A stretch of 64,000 bases of DNA from Streptomyces sp. JB150 (GTDB lineage: Bacteria > Actinomycetota > Actinomycetes > Streptomycetales > Streptomycetaceae): the NCBI RefSeq assembly GCF_011193355.1, contig NZ_CP049780.1, positions 693,686-757,685 on the forward strand. The letters run 5' to 3'. Both the position numbers and the translations under genes were made by a program. Positions 15,652-23,092 of this stretch are shown one piece after another. Under the pieces are notes generated by a model, which was not told the DNA's origin, searched no databases, and saw only the letters and a program-made list of their open reading frames with translations. The stretch's first letter is position 1. The number at the start of each line of letters is the position of its first letter.

Positions 15652-15936
15652 ATGACGACATACGGGGGACGGCGCGACCAGGCCGCACGGGACGCCATCA
15701 CGGTGGAGATCGGATACGCGCTGTGCAGCGCGGCCTTCGCGGCCGCGGTGGTCTTCGGGGCGCTGGCCGGGCCGGTGTGGCTGTTCACCCTGCCCGGCAT
15801 CGCGGAGACCGTGCTGCTGCGCACCGCTCAGGTGGTCGCGCCGGTGCTGTTCGCCGCGCGGGTGATCTCGGTCCTGGTCCGCTTCCGCACGGACGCTCAG
15901 CCCAGCCAGCCCGGCCGCACCAACCCCGACTCGTAG
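15652..15936 (+). CDS. Small two-helix membrane protein (DUF6332-like)
   Basis: A 94-residue protein with two hydrophobic segments, YALCSAAFAAAVVFGALAG and VLLRTAQVVAPVLFAARVIS, after a short polar start MTTYGGRRDQAARD. Size and layout match the streptomycete DUF6332 family as I remember it; function unknown. The ATG at 15652 has a GAGAAT hexamer ending 6 nt upstream, suggesting a leaderless message. Its last 40 nt overlap the 3' end of the convergent response-regulator gene. A longer start at 15583 would add 23 unlikely residues. Confidence 0.6.
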   Translation: MTTYGGRRDQAARDAITVEIGYALCSAAFAAAVVFGALAGPVWLFTLPGIAETVLLRTAQVVAPVLFAARVISVLVRFRTDAQPSQPGRTNPDS

Positions 15937-16562
15937 GCCAGGACCACGAGTTGCGCCCGGTCGCGGGCGCCCAGCTTCACCATCGCGCGGCTCACATGCG
16001 TCTTGGCGGTGAGAGGGCTGACGACCAGGCGGCGGGCGATCTCCTCGTTCGACAGGCCGATGCCGACCAGCGCCATCACCTCCCGCTCCCGCTCGGTGAG
16101 CGCGGCCAGCGCGCCGGCCGCCGCGGGCTCCTTGGAGCGGGCGGCGAACTCGGCGATCAGCCGCCGGGTCACGCCCGGCGAGAGCAGCGCGTCCCCCGCG
16201 ACCACCGCGCGGACCGCGCGCAGCAGTTCGTCCGGCTCGGTGTCCTTCACCAGGAACCCGGAGGCGCCCGCGCGGATCGCCTCGAAGACGTACTCGTCCA
16301 GCTCGAACGTGGTCAGCATGACCACCTTCACGTCCGCCAGCCCCGGGTCCCGGGTGATCCGCCGGGTGGCGGCGAGTCCGTCGAGGACGGGCATGCGGAT
16401 GTCCATCAGGACGACGTCCGGGCGCAGTTCGCGGACCCGGCGCAGCGCCTCCTCGCCGTCCGCGGCCTCCGCGACGGCCTCGATGTCCGGTTGCGCGTCG
16501 AGCAGCGCCCGGAAACCGGCCCGCACCAGGTGCTGGTCGTCGGCGAGCAGTACGCGGATCAC
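15897..16562 (-). CDS. NarL/FixJ-family response regulator
   Basis: A 221-residue transcription factor. Receiver domain residues are complete: Asp8-Asp9, phosphorylated Asp54 in VVLMDIRMPV, Thr84 and Lys106. A LuxR-type helix-turn-helix follows, LTEREREVMALVGIGLSNEEIARRL with VSPLTAKTHVSRAMVKLGA. The GTG at 16562 overlaps the histidine kinase stop by 4 nt, so the two are co-translated as a two-component system. No target gene is obvious nearby; its stimulus is unknown. Confidence 0.92.
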   Translation of the reverse strand: MIRVLLADDQHLVRAGFRALLDAQPDIEAVAEAADGEEALRRVRELRPDVVLMDIRMPVLDGLAATRRITRDPGLADVKVVMLTTFELDEYVFEAIRAGASGFLVKDTEPDELLRAVRAVVAGDALLSPGVTRRLIAEFAARSKEPAAAGALAALTEREREVMALVGIGLSNEEIARRLVVSPLTAKTHVSRAMVKLGARDRAQLVVLAYESGLVRPGWLG

Positions 16563-17806
16563 CGGTCCTCCTCCTCGCGGTGCGGCGGCGCCAGCGGCAG
16601 TACGGCGATCACGCTGAACCCGCCGTCGGGGCGCGCGCCCGCCTCGATGGTGCCACCGAGGGCGGCGGCCCGCTCCCGCATTCCGGCCAGCCCGTTGCCG
16701 CCACCGCCCGCGTCGGCGCCGGCCGCCGGGCCGTCGTCGTCGATCCGCAGCCGCAGCGCGCCGGCCTCGCGGGTGAGCCGCACGCGCGCGTGCCGGGAGC
16801 CGGAGTGCCGGACGGCGTTCGTCAGCGCCTCCTGGACGATCCGGAAGGCGGCGAGGTCGGTGGCCGGCGGCAACCGCGGGGCCGTGCCCTCGACACGGAC
16901 GGCGAGGCCCGCGTCCGCCGCCGCCTCCACCAGCTCGGGCAGCCGGTCGAGACCGGGGGCGGGGGCACGCGGCGCGTCTCCGGGGGTGCGCAGACTGTCG
17001 AGCACCTGACGGACCTCGCCCAGCGCCTCCTTGCTGGCGCCCTTGATGGTGGTGAGCGCGGTCCGCGCCTGCTCGGGGTCGGTGTCGAGCAGGGCGAGTC
17101 CGACGCCCGCCTGCACGTTGATCACGGAGAGGCTGTGCGCGAGGACGTCGTGCAGCTCGCGGGCGATCCGCAGCCGCTCCTCGTCGGCCCGCCGCCGCGC
17201 CCCCTGGGCCCGCTCGGCCCGCTCCCGCGCCCACTGCTCGCGCCGGGCGCGGGCCAGCTCCGCGAGGGCCACGATCGCCACGACCCAGGCGGCGGTCACC
17301 GCCTCCTGCCCCCAGGAGGCCGCCGTGTCCCCGGACGGCGGCAGCCACCGGTACAGCCGGTGCGCGACCAGCACATGCGCCGCCCACAGCATGCCGAGCG
17401 CCGCCCAGGCGGCCCTGCGGTGCCCGGCGACGATCGCGTTGAAGCAGGCGACGGCGACCGTGAGCAGCACCGGCCCGTACGGATACCCGGCGCCCAGGTA
17501 CACCGCGACGGTCGCCGCCGTACCGAACGCCACGGCCCGCGGACACCGGTGCCGCCACAGCAGCTGCCCGGCCGCGATCAGCAGCAGGACCCGCGCGAAG
17601 GGGTCGAGGGCGGCCCGCTCGTCCAGCTGGCCGCGCGCGGCGATCTGCGAGCCCGCCAGCACGAACGCGGTGAGCAGCACGGTGGAACGCCACGGCCACC
17701 GGGCCCGCCGCTCCTCCCCGTCCGCGCCGTCCCGCCACGGCGGCCCGTGCCCCCACCACGCGGGCGGACCGCCCGGACGTACGCGCTGCTCCTCCATGCC
17801 CGCCAC
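16559..17806 (-). CDS. Sensor histidine kinase (HisKA_3 type), partner of the response regulator
   Basis: A 415-residue membrane kinase. Residues about 40-190 hold five or six hydrophobic segments with short loops, so sensing is probably within the membrane. The dimerisation/phosphoacceptor motif is ELHDVLAHSLSVINVQAGVG, and the ATPase domain has the N-box IVQEALTNAVRHS and G-box GNGLAGMRERAAALGG. It phosphorylates the regulator encoded immediately downstream. The start may be the ATG at 17806 or three codons later. The TetR gene upstream on the same strand is 122 nt away and probably separate. Confidence 0.9.
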   Translation of the reverse strand: MAGMEEQRVRPGGPPAWWGHGPPWRDGADGEERRARWPWRSTVLLTAFVLAGSQIAARGQLDERAALDPFARVLLLIAAGQLLWRHRCPRAVAFGTAATVAVYLGAGYPYGPVLLTVAVACFNAIVAGHRRAAWAALGMLWAAHVLVAHRLYRWLPPSGDTAASWGQEAVTAAWVVAIVALAELARARREQWARERAERAQGARRRADEERLRIARELHDVLAHSLSVINVQAGVGLALLDTDPEQARTALTTIKGASKEALGEVRQVLDSLRTPGDAPRAPAPGLDRLPELVEAAADAGLAVRVEGTAPRLPPATDLAAFRIVQEALTNAVRHSGSRHARVRLTREAGALRLRIDDDGPAAGADAGGGGNGLAGMRERAAALGGTIEAGARPDGGFSVIAVLPLAPPHREEEDR

Positions 17807-17852
17807 GCTAGACGCCGGCCCGCGTCACCGGCGTCCCCCACGGGAGGTGATC

Positions 17853-17909
17853 ATGCGTACTCCTCACGGGGTACGCCCGCTCGGGTACCGCCGCCCCTCG
17901 GGGCAGTGA
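17853..17909 (+). CDS. Possible 18-codon mini-ORF behind a perfect Shine-Dalgarno
   Basis: GGAGGTGATC (17843-17852) matches the full anti-Shine-Dalgarno end of 16S rRNA and directly precedes ATG 17853. The peptide would begin MRTPHGVRPLGYRRP. No plus-strand gene follows for 1.1 kb, so it is not an obvious leader. An imperfect inverted repeat GCGTAC/GGTACGC covers its first codons. Could be chance. Confidence 0.2.
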   Translation: MRTPHGVRPLGYRRPSGQ

Positions 17910-17928
17910 CCCTGGGGCCGCTCGTCGT

Positions 17929-18696
17929 TCACTCGTGCACCAGCCCCACGGAGTGGGCCAGCTGGGCCACCGCGTGGCGGAAGAACGGTTCGCGGTCCTC
18001 GACGACCCGGTTGAACTGGCCGAAGACCTCGAAGCCGACCAGCCCGAACAGCTGCGCCCAGGCCGCGACCAGCACGGCCACGACCTCCGGCGGGAGGTCG
18101 GGGGCGAGGTCGGCGGCGATGCGCTCGGCCTCGGCGCGCAGCCCGGCGGGCAGCGGGGTCCTGGCGACGCCCTTGCCCCGGTGGGCGTCGCGCACGATCC
18201 GGATGAGGAGGTGTCCGACGCGGGCGGCGGGCGGGACGGTGGCCTGCGGGGCGGTGTAGCCGGGCACGGGCGAGCCGTAGATCAGGGCGTACTCGTGGGG
18301 GTGCGCGAGCGCCCACGCGCGCACCGCCTCGCACACGGCCGTCCAGCGCCGTACCGGTCCGGCGTCGGCCACCGCGTCGTGCGCGGTCTCGGCGGCCTCG
18401 CCGAGGGAGTCGTAGGCGTCGATGATGAGCGCGGTCAGCAGGTCGTCGCGGCTGGGGAAGTAGCGGTAGAGCGCGGAGGAGACCATGCCGAGTTCCCGGG
18501 CGACCGCGCGCAGGGAGAGCTTGGCGGCGCCGTCGACCGCGAGCTGCCGGCGGGCCTCGCCCTTGATGGCTTCCGTGACTTCGATCCGGGCTCGGGCGCG
18601 GGCACCGCGCGGGGCGCTGGGGGCGTTGGGGGCGCTGAGGGCATATCGCGGGGCGCTCGGGGTGGCGCTCGCGCCTGCCGTGTCGCTGCTGCTCAT
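17929..18696 (-). CDS. TetR/AcrR-family regulator
   Basis: A 255-residue repressor. After a 40-residue Ala/Pro/Ser-rich start comes a TetR helix-turn-helix: IKGEARRQLAVDGAAKLSLR, AVARELGMVSSALYRYFPSRDDLL. The C-terminal half has a TetR_C-type core (WALAHPHEYALIYGSPVPGY). The divergent neighbour is a deazaflavin-dependent reductase and the 308-nt gap between them is filled with a repeated operator-like sequence, so it most likely represses the reductase and itself. Start ATG 18696; a shorter N-terminus cannot be excluded. Confidence 0.85.
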   Translation of the reverse strand: MSSSDTAGASATPSAPRYALSAPNAPSAPRGARARARIEVTEAIKGEARRQLAVDGAAKLSLRAVARELGMVSSALYRYFPSRDDLLTALIIDAYDSLGEAAETAHDAVADAGPVRRWTAVCEAVRAWALAHPHEYALIYGSPVPGYTAPQATVPPAARVGHLLIRIVRDAHRGKGVARTPLPAGLRAEAERIAADLAPDLPPEVVAVLVAAWAQLFGLVGFEVFGQFNRVVEDREPFFRHAVAQLAHSVGLVHE

Positions 18697-18720
18697 GGCG
18701 GCAGTCTCCCATGGATATGG

Positions 18721-18905
18721 GAGCGGTGCACTGAAACGAGAGCAGTGCACGCGAACGAGAGCAGCGCACGCGCGTGAGAGCAGCGCACACGTCCGAGAGC
18801 AGCCTCGCGAACGAGATCGGCGCACACATTCGAGATCAGTGCTCTTGCTTTGGATCAGCGCTCTCGTGCACACTGCTCACAACCGAGAGCACTGCTCACA
18901 CTAAC
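18721..18905. repeat. Tandem array of ~19-bp TetR-operator-like half-sites
   Basis: The gap 18697-19004 holds units of the form GAGAGCAGYGCACRCG starting at 18738, 18757, 18776, 18795 and 18813 (spacing 19, 19, 19, 18), preceded by a weaker copy at 18721 and followed by copies at 18832 and 18885. The copy at 18885, GAGAGCA-C-TGCTCAC, is a near-perfect 15-bp palindrome; the copy at 18832 is a two-mismatch version. The other units keep one half and have lost the partner half. Inverted copies (AGCGCTCTCG) occur near 18858. Confidence 0.8.
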
Positions 18906-19004
18906 GCTGACGCCCAGCTCACACTCACGGCGGCGCCCGCCCAAGGTCGCGCCCGCACCCACGCTCCACCCATGACCCACACCCCACCCACGACAGGGGG
19001 AACC

Positions 19005-19469
19005 ATGTCCACCCACGTCCGCAAGCCCGGCTGGCTCACCGTCAACGTCATCAACCGCGCCGTCGCCTGGCTGACCCGCCGCGGCCTCAGCGTCTGGGGC
19101 TCCCGCGTCCTCGCCGTCCGCGGCCGCAAGAGCGGCGAGTGGCGGACCACGCCGGTGAACGTGCTGACCGTGGACGGCGGGCGGTATCTCGTCGCGCCGC
19201 GCGGGCACGTCCAGTGGACGCACAACATGCGCGCGGCGGGCGGCGGCGAGCTGCGTCTCGGCCGGACCGTGGAGGCCTTCACCGCCACCGAGGTCGCCGA
19301 CGACGACAAGCCGCCGCTCCTGCGCGCCTACCTGAAGCGGTGGAAGGCCGAGGTGGGCGTGTTCTTCAACGGCGTCGGCCCCCACTCCCCCGACGCCGAG
19401 CTGCGCCGTATCGCCCCCGACCACCCCGTCTTCCGCATCGAGACGATTTCCGTCAGGACGACGAGCTGA
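19005..19469 (+). CDS. Deazaflavin (F420)-dependent nitroreductase-family protein
   Basis: A 154-residue split-barrel protein of the DDN/F420-binding nitroreductase family. Diagnostic stretches are VRGRKSGEWRTTPVNVL, GRYLVAPRGHVQWTHNMRAAG and the C-terminal DHPVFRIE. Members reduce quinones, nitro compounds or other electron-poor substrates with F420H2; the natural substrate is rarely known. The ATG at 19005 follows AGGGGGAACC, a good ribosome site. Its end overlaps the convergent flavoprotein gene by 17 nt. The repeat array upstream and the divergent TetR gene suggest tight repression. Confidence 0.87.
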   Translation: MSTHVRKPGWLTVNVINRAVAWLTRRGLSVWGSRVLAVRGRKSGEWRTTPVNVLTVDGGRYLVAPRGHVQWTHNMRAAGGGELRLGRTVEAFTATEVADDDKPPLLRAYLKRWKAEVGVFFNGVGPHSPDAELRRIAPDHPVFRIETISVRTTS

Positions 19470-20793
19470 CCTCGGCCCCGGCGGTCCCGGTCCCGTTCCC
19501 GCTCCCGGATCCCGACCCGTTCCCGGCCCCGGCTCCGGACCCCGCCGCACCCGCGGACTCGGTCTCGGCCCCGGACCAGGCCCCGGCCCGCCGGTCGAGC
19601 ACGGTCAGGGCCCGCTGCGCGATCGGCCGGGTCCGGACGATCTCGCCCAGGGACGTCGAGCCGCGCGTGATGTCCATGAACGCCCGCCAGGCCGGCCGGA
19701 AACCGGTCAGCGCCGCGTGGAAGAGCCCGGGCCGCCGCTCGAACGCCTGGAGCAGCCGCTTGCCGACGGCCATCTCCACGCCCAGCCCGGCCTTGACGGC
19801 GAAGGCGTAGTTCAGGGCCTGCCGGCGGGTGTCCACGGCGTCGTGCGCCTCGGCGATGCGGACCGCCCACTCCCCCGCGAGCCGCCCCGAGCGCAGCGCG
19901 AACGAGATGCCCTCGCGGGTCCACGGCTCCAGCAGCCCCGCCGCGTCCCCGCACACCAGCACCCGTCCGCGCGACAGTGGCGAGTCGTCGGCGCGGCAGC
20001 GGGTCAGATGCCCGGAGGAGACGCTCGGTTCGAAGCCGGCGAGACCGAGCCGCCCGATGAAGTCCTCCAGGTACCGCTTGGTCGCGGCGCCCTCGCCGCG
20101 CGCCGAGATCACACCGACGGTGAGCGTGTCGCCCTTGGGGAAGACCCAGCCGTAACTGCCCGGGATCGGCCCCCAGTCGATGAGGATCCGCCCCTTCCAG
20201 TCCTCGGCGACCGTCTCCGGCACCGGGATCTCCGCCTCCAGGCCGAGGTCGACCTGTCCGAGCTTCACGCCGACATGTGCTCCTATGCGGCTGGCGCTGC
20301 CGTCCGCGCCGACCACGGCCCGCGCGAGCACCGTCTCGCCGCCCTGGAGGACGACGGCGACGGTGCGCCGGTCCGGGACCGCCGAGCCGTGCTGTTCGAC
20401 CCGCTGGACGGTGACGCCGGTGCGCAGCTCGGCGCCCGCCTTCTGGGCGTGCTCGACCAGCCGCTGGTCGAACTCGGGCCGGTTGACGAGCCCGAAGAGC
20501 ATCTGCTTGGAGCGCCGGGTGCGGGCGAAGCGGCCGTTGTGGGAGAACGTCACCGCGTGCACGCGGTCTTTGAACGGCAGTTCGAAGCCGGGCGGCAGGG
20601 CGTCGCGCGAGGGCCCGATGATGCCGCCGCCGCAGGTTTTGTAGCGGGGCAGCTCCGCCTTCTCCAGCAACAGCACACGCCGTCCGGCCACCGCCGCCGC
20701 GTAGGCGGCCGAAGCGCCCGCGGGTCCCGCGCCCACCACGACGACGTCCCACACCTGCCGCACGTCGTCCGCCGAAGAGTTCTCGCTGCTCAC
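19453..20793 (-). CDS. Geranylgeranyl-reductase-family FAD oxidoreductase
   Basis: A 446-residue flavoprotein. It has the FAD Rossmann start VVVVGAGPAGASAAYAAAVAG, a CGGGII motif about 30 residues later, GADGSASRIG in the middle and CGDAAGLLEPWTREGISFAL toward the end, the order found in geranylgeranyl/digeranylgeranyl reductases that saturate isoprenoid chains such as menaquinone tails. The last 40 residues are Gly/Ser/Ala-rich and variable. GTG 20793 was chosen because it begins SSENSSADDVRQVWDVV directly before the Rossmann fold; an upstream ATG at 20862 would add 23 residues. Confidence 0.88.
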   Translation of the reverse strand: MSSENSSADDVRQVWDVVVVGAGPAGASAAYAAAVAGRRVLLLEKAELPRYKTCGGGIIGPSRDALPPGFELPFKDRVHAVTFSHNGRFARTRRSKQMLFGLVNRPEFDQRLVEHAQKAGAELRTGVTVQRVEQHGSAVPDRRTVAVVLQGGETVLARAVVGADGSASRIGAHVGVKLGQVDLGLEAEIPVPETVAEDWKGRILIDWGPIPGSYGWVFPKGDTLTVGVISARGEGAATKRYLEDFIGRLGLAGFEPSVSSGHLTRCRADDSPLSRGRVLVCGDAAGLLEPWTREGISFALRSGRLAGEWAVRIAEAHDAVDTRRQALNYAFAVKAGLGVEMAVGKRLLQAFERRPGLFHAALTGFRPAWRAFMDITRGSTSLGEIVRTRPIAQRALTVLDRRAGAWSGAETESAGAAGSGAGAGNGSGSGSGNGTGTAGAEVSSSS

Positions 20794-20959
20794 GATGGTC
20801 TGCTGCTCCCGATCCGCCGCCTGCCGCTCCCCCCGGCCCTCGGTCGGGCAGGGGTCCCCCATGTCCTTCGCATCCTACGGCGAAGATCGCGCGAGGCCGC
20901 TGTGGGAGGATCGGCACCACTCGCACTCGTACAACGTCGCACCCACAAGGAGCGTGCCC

Positions 20960-22315
20960 ATGTCGTCGAATCCGGTCGCCGAGACCGTCGCCTCGCTGAT
21001 GCCCAGGGCGAAGGCGGAGCTCACCGAACTGGTGGCCTTCAAGTCGGTGGCGGACTTCGACCAGTTCCCGAAGGCCGAGAGCGAGGGCGCCGCGCGCTGG
21101 GTCGCGGACGCGCTCACCGCCGAGGGGTTCCAGGACGTGGCCCTGCTCGACACCCCGGACGGCACCCAGTCGGTGTACGGCTACCTGCCCGGCCCCGAGG
21201 GCGCGAAGACGGTGCTGCTGTACGCGCACTACGACGTGCAGCCGCCGCTGGACGAGGCGGCCTGGACCACCCCGCCGTTCGAGCTGACCGAGCGGGACGG
21301 CCGCTGGTACGGGCGGGGCGCCGCCGACTGCAAGGGCGGCGTGATCATGCACCTGCTCGCGCTGCGCGCGCTGAAGGCGAACGGCGGCATACCGGTGCAC
21401 GTCAAGGTGATCGCCGAGGGCTCCGAGGAGATGGGCACGGGCGGTCTGGAGCGGTACGCCGAGGCGCACCCGGAGCTGCTGGAGGCCGACACGATCGTGA
21501 TCGGCGACGCGGGCAACTTCCGCGTGGGCCTGCCGACGGTCACCTCGACGCTGCGCGGGATGACCCTGGTCCGGGTCCGGGTCGACACCCTGGCGGGCAA
21601 TCTGCACTCGGGCCAGTTCGGCGGCGCCGCGCCGGACGCGCTGGCCGCGCTGATCCGCGTGCTGGACTCGTTGCGCGCCGAGGACGGCTCGACGACCGTG
21701 GACGGGCTGACCGCAGACGCCTCGTGGGACGGTCTGCAGTACGACGAGGAGCAGTTCCGCAAGGACGCCAAGGTGCTGGACGGCGTGGAGCTGATCGGTT
21801 CGGGTACGGTCGCGGACCGCATCTGGGCGCGGCCCGCGGTCACCGTGCTCGGCATCGACTGCCCGCCGGTGGTCGGCGCGACCCCGTCGGTGCAGGCGAG
21901 CGCGCGGGCGCTGGTGAGCCTGCGGGTGCCGCCGGGCGTGGACGCGGCGGAGGCGACGAAGCTGCTCCAGGCGCACCTGGAGGCGCACACCCCGTGGGGC
22001 GCGCGGGTGAGCACCGAGCAGATCGGTCAGGGCCAGCCGTTCCGCGCCGACACGACCAGCCCCGCGTACCAGGCGATGGCGGAGGCGATGGCGGTGGCCT
22101 ACCCGGGTGAGGAGATGCAGTACGCCGGCCAGGGCGGCTCGATCCCGCTGTGCAACACGCTCGCCTCGCTCTACCCCCGCGCGGAGATCCTGCTGATCGG
22201 GCTGAGCGAGCCGGAGGCGCAGATCCACGCGGTGAACGAGAGCGTGTCGCCCGAGGAGCTGGAGCGGCTGTCGGTGGCGGAGGCGCTGTTCCTGCGCAAC
22301 TACGCGGCGAGCTGA
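20960..22315 (+). CDS. M20-family dipeptidase/metallopeptidase
   Basis: A 451-residue cytoplasmic dinuclear zinc peptidase. All metal and catalytic residues of M20 are in place: His90 in LLYAHYDVQPP, bridging Asp123 in RGAADCKGG, catalytic Glu156-Glu157 in EGSEEMGT, Asp183 in IGDAGNF, and the C-terminal His in IHAVNESV. The lid-domain motif GNLHSGQFGG is also present. It probably cleaves dipeptides or carnosine-like substrates. ATG 20960 follows AAGGAG. It is divergent from the geranylgeranyl-reductase-like gene. Confidence 0.93.
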   Translation: MSSNPVAETVASLMPRAKAELTELVAFKSVADFDQFPKAESEGAARWVADALTAEGFQDVALLDTPDGTQSVYGYLPGPEGAKTVLLYAHYDVQPPLDEAAWTTPPFELTERDGRWYGRGAADCKGGVIMHLLALRALKANGGIPVHVKVIAEGSEEMGTGGLERYAEAHPELLEADTIVIGDAGNFRVGLPTVTSTLRGMTLVRVRVDTLAGNLHSGQFGGAAPDALAALIRVLDSLRAEDGSTTVDGLTADASWDGLQYDEEQFRKDAKVLDGVELIGSGTVADRIWARPAVTVLGIDCPPVVGATPSVQASARALVSLRVPPGVDAAEATKLLQAHLEAHTPWGARVSTEQIGQGQPFRADTTSPAYQAMAEAMAVAYPGEEMQYAGQGGSIPLCNTLASLYPRAEILLIGLSEPEAQIHAVNESVSPEELERLSVAEALFLRNYAAS

Positions 22316-22384
22316 GGCACCGCCTCCGCTCTGCTCTCGGCCAAGGCCCCTCGCCTTGCGGCGGGGGGCTTCTACCGTCCTGCC

Positions 22385-23092
22385 ATGGACGTCATCGAAC
22401 TCCTCCCCCGTCTGCATCTGCTGCGTTTCCCGGTCGGCCAGGCCTATCTCTGGCGGGACGGGGACGAGTTGACCCTGGTCGACGCCGGTCCGGGCGGCTC
22501 GGGCGCGGCGCTCGCCGAGGCGGTGGCCGGGCTGGGCCGGGTCCCGGGCGACGTACGGCGGATCGTGCTCACGCACTTCCACGAGGACCATGTGGGCGGG
22601 GCGGCGGAGTTCGCCGCGCTGAGCGGGGCGGAGGTGTACGCGCACGGTCTGGACGCGCCGTACGTCCGGGGTGAACGGCCCGGTCCGCCGCCGGTGTTCG
22701 AGGACTGGGAGCGCCCGGTCCACGCGGAGGCGGCCAAGCTCCTCCCGCCGGACGACTTCCCGCGTCCGGCCGAGGTGACGGAAGTGTCCGACGGTGATCT
22801 GCTCGGCTTCGGGGGCGGGGCGCGGGTCGTCCACGTCCCGGGCCACACCGAGGGCAGTGTCGCGTTGCATCTGCCGCGGTACGGGGTGCTGTTCACCGGG
22901 GACGCGGTGGCCGCGTCCCCGGTGGACGGCGCGGTGCTGCCCGGTGTGTTCAACCTGGACCGGGCGCGCACCCTCGCGTCGCTGCGGCGGCTGGCGGAAC
23001 TCGACGCGGAGGTCGCCTGCTTCGGGCACGGCGATCCGGTGCTCGCGGGGGCCGGCCGGGTGCTCGGGAAGGTGGCGGAGGGCGCTGTCTAG
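22385..23092 (+). CDS. MBL-fold metallohydrolase
   Basis: A 235-residue metallo-beta-lactamase-fold enzyme with a complete dinuclear site: THFHEDHVGG (His64, His66, Asp68, His69), VPGHTEGS, FTGDAV and CFGHGDPV. The family covers glyoxalase II-like thioesterases, lactonases and others; nothing here fixes the substrate. TACCGT ends 6 nt before the ATG, suggesting a leaderless message. Its TAG stop shares the tetranucleotide CTAG with the stop of the convergent NUDIX gene. Confidence 0.9.
   Translation: MDVIELLPRLHLLRFPVGQAYLWRDGDELTLVDAGPGGSGAALAEAVAGLGRVPGDVRRIVLTHFHEDHVGGAAEFAALSGAEVYAHGLDAPYVRGERPGPPPVFEDWERPVHAEAAKLLPPDDFPRPAEVTEVSDGDLLGFGGGARVVHVPGHTEGSVALHLPRYGVLFTGDAVAASPVDGAVLPGVFNLDRARTLASLRRLAELDAEVACFGHGDPVLAGAGRVLGKVAEGAV

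Noticed and set aside
18721-18905. CRISPR array
   Set aside because: Units follow each other directly with no variable spacers of 30 nt or more, and no cas gene is near.
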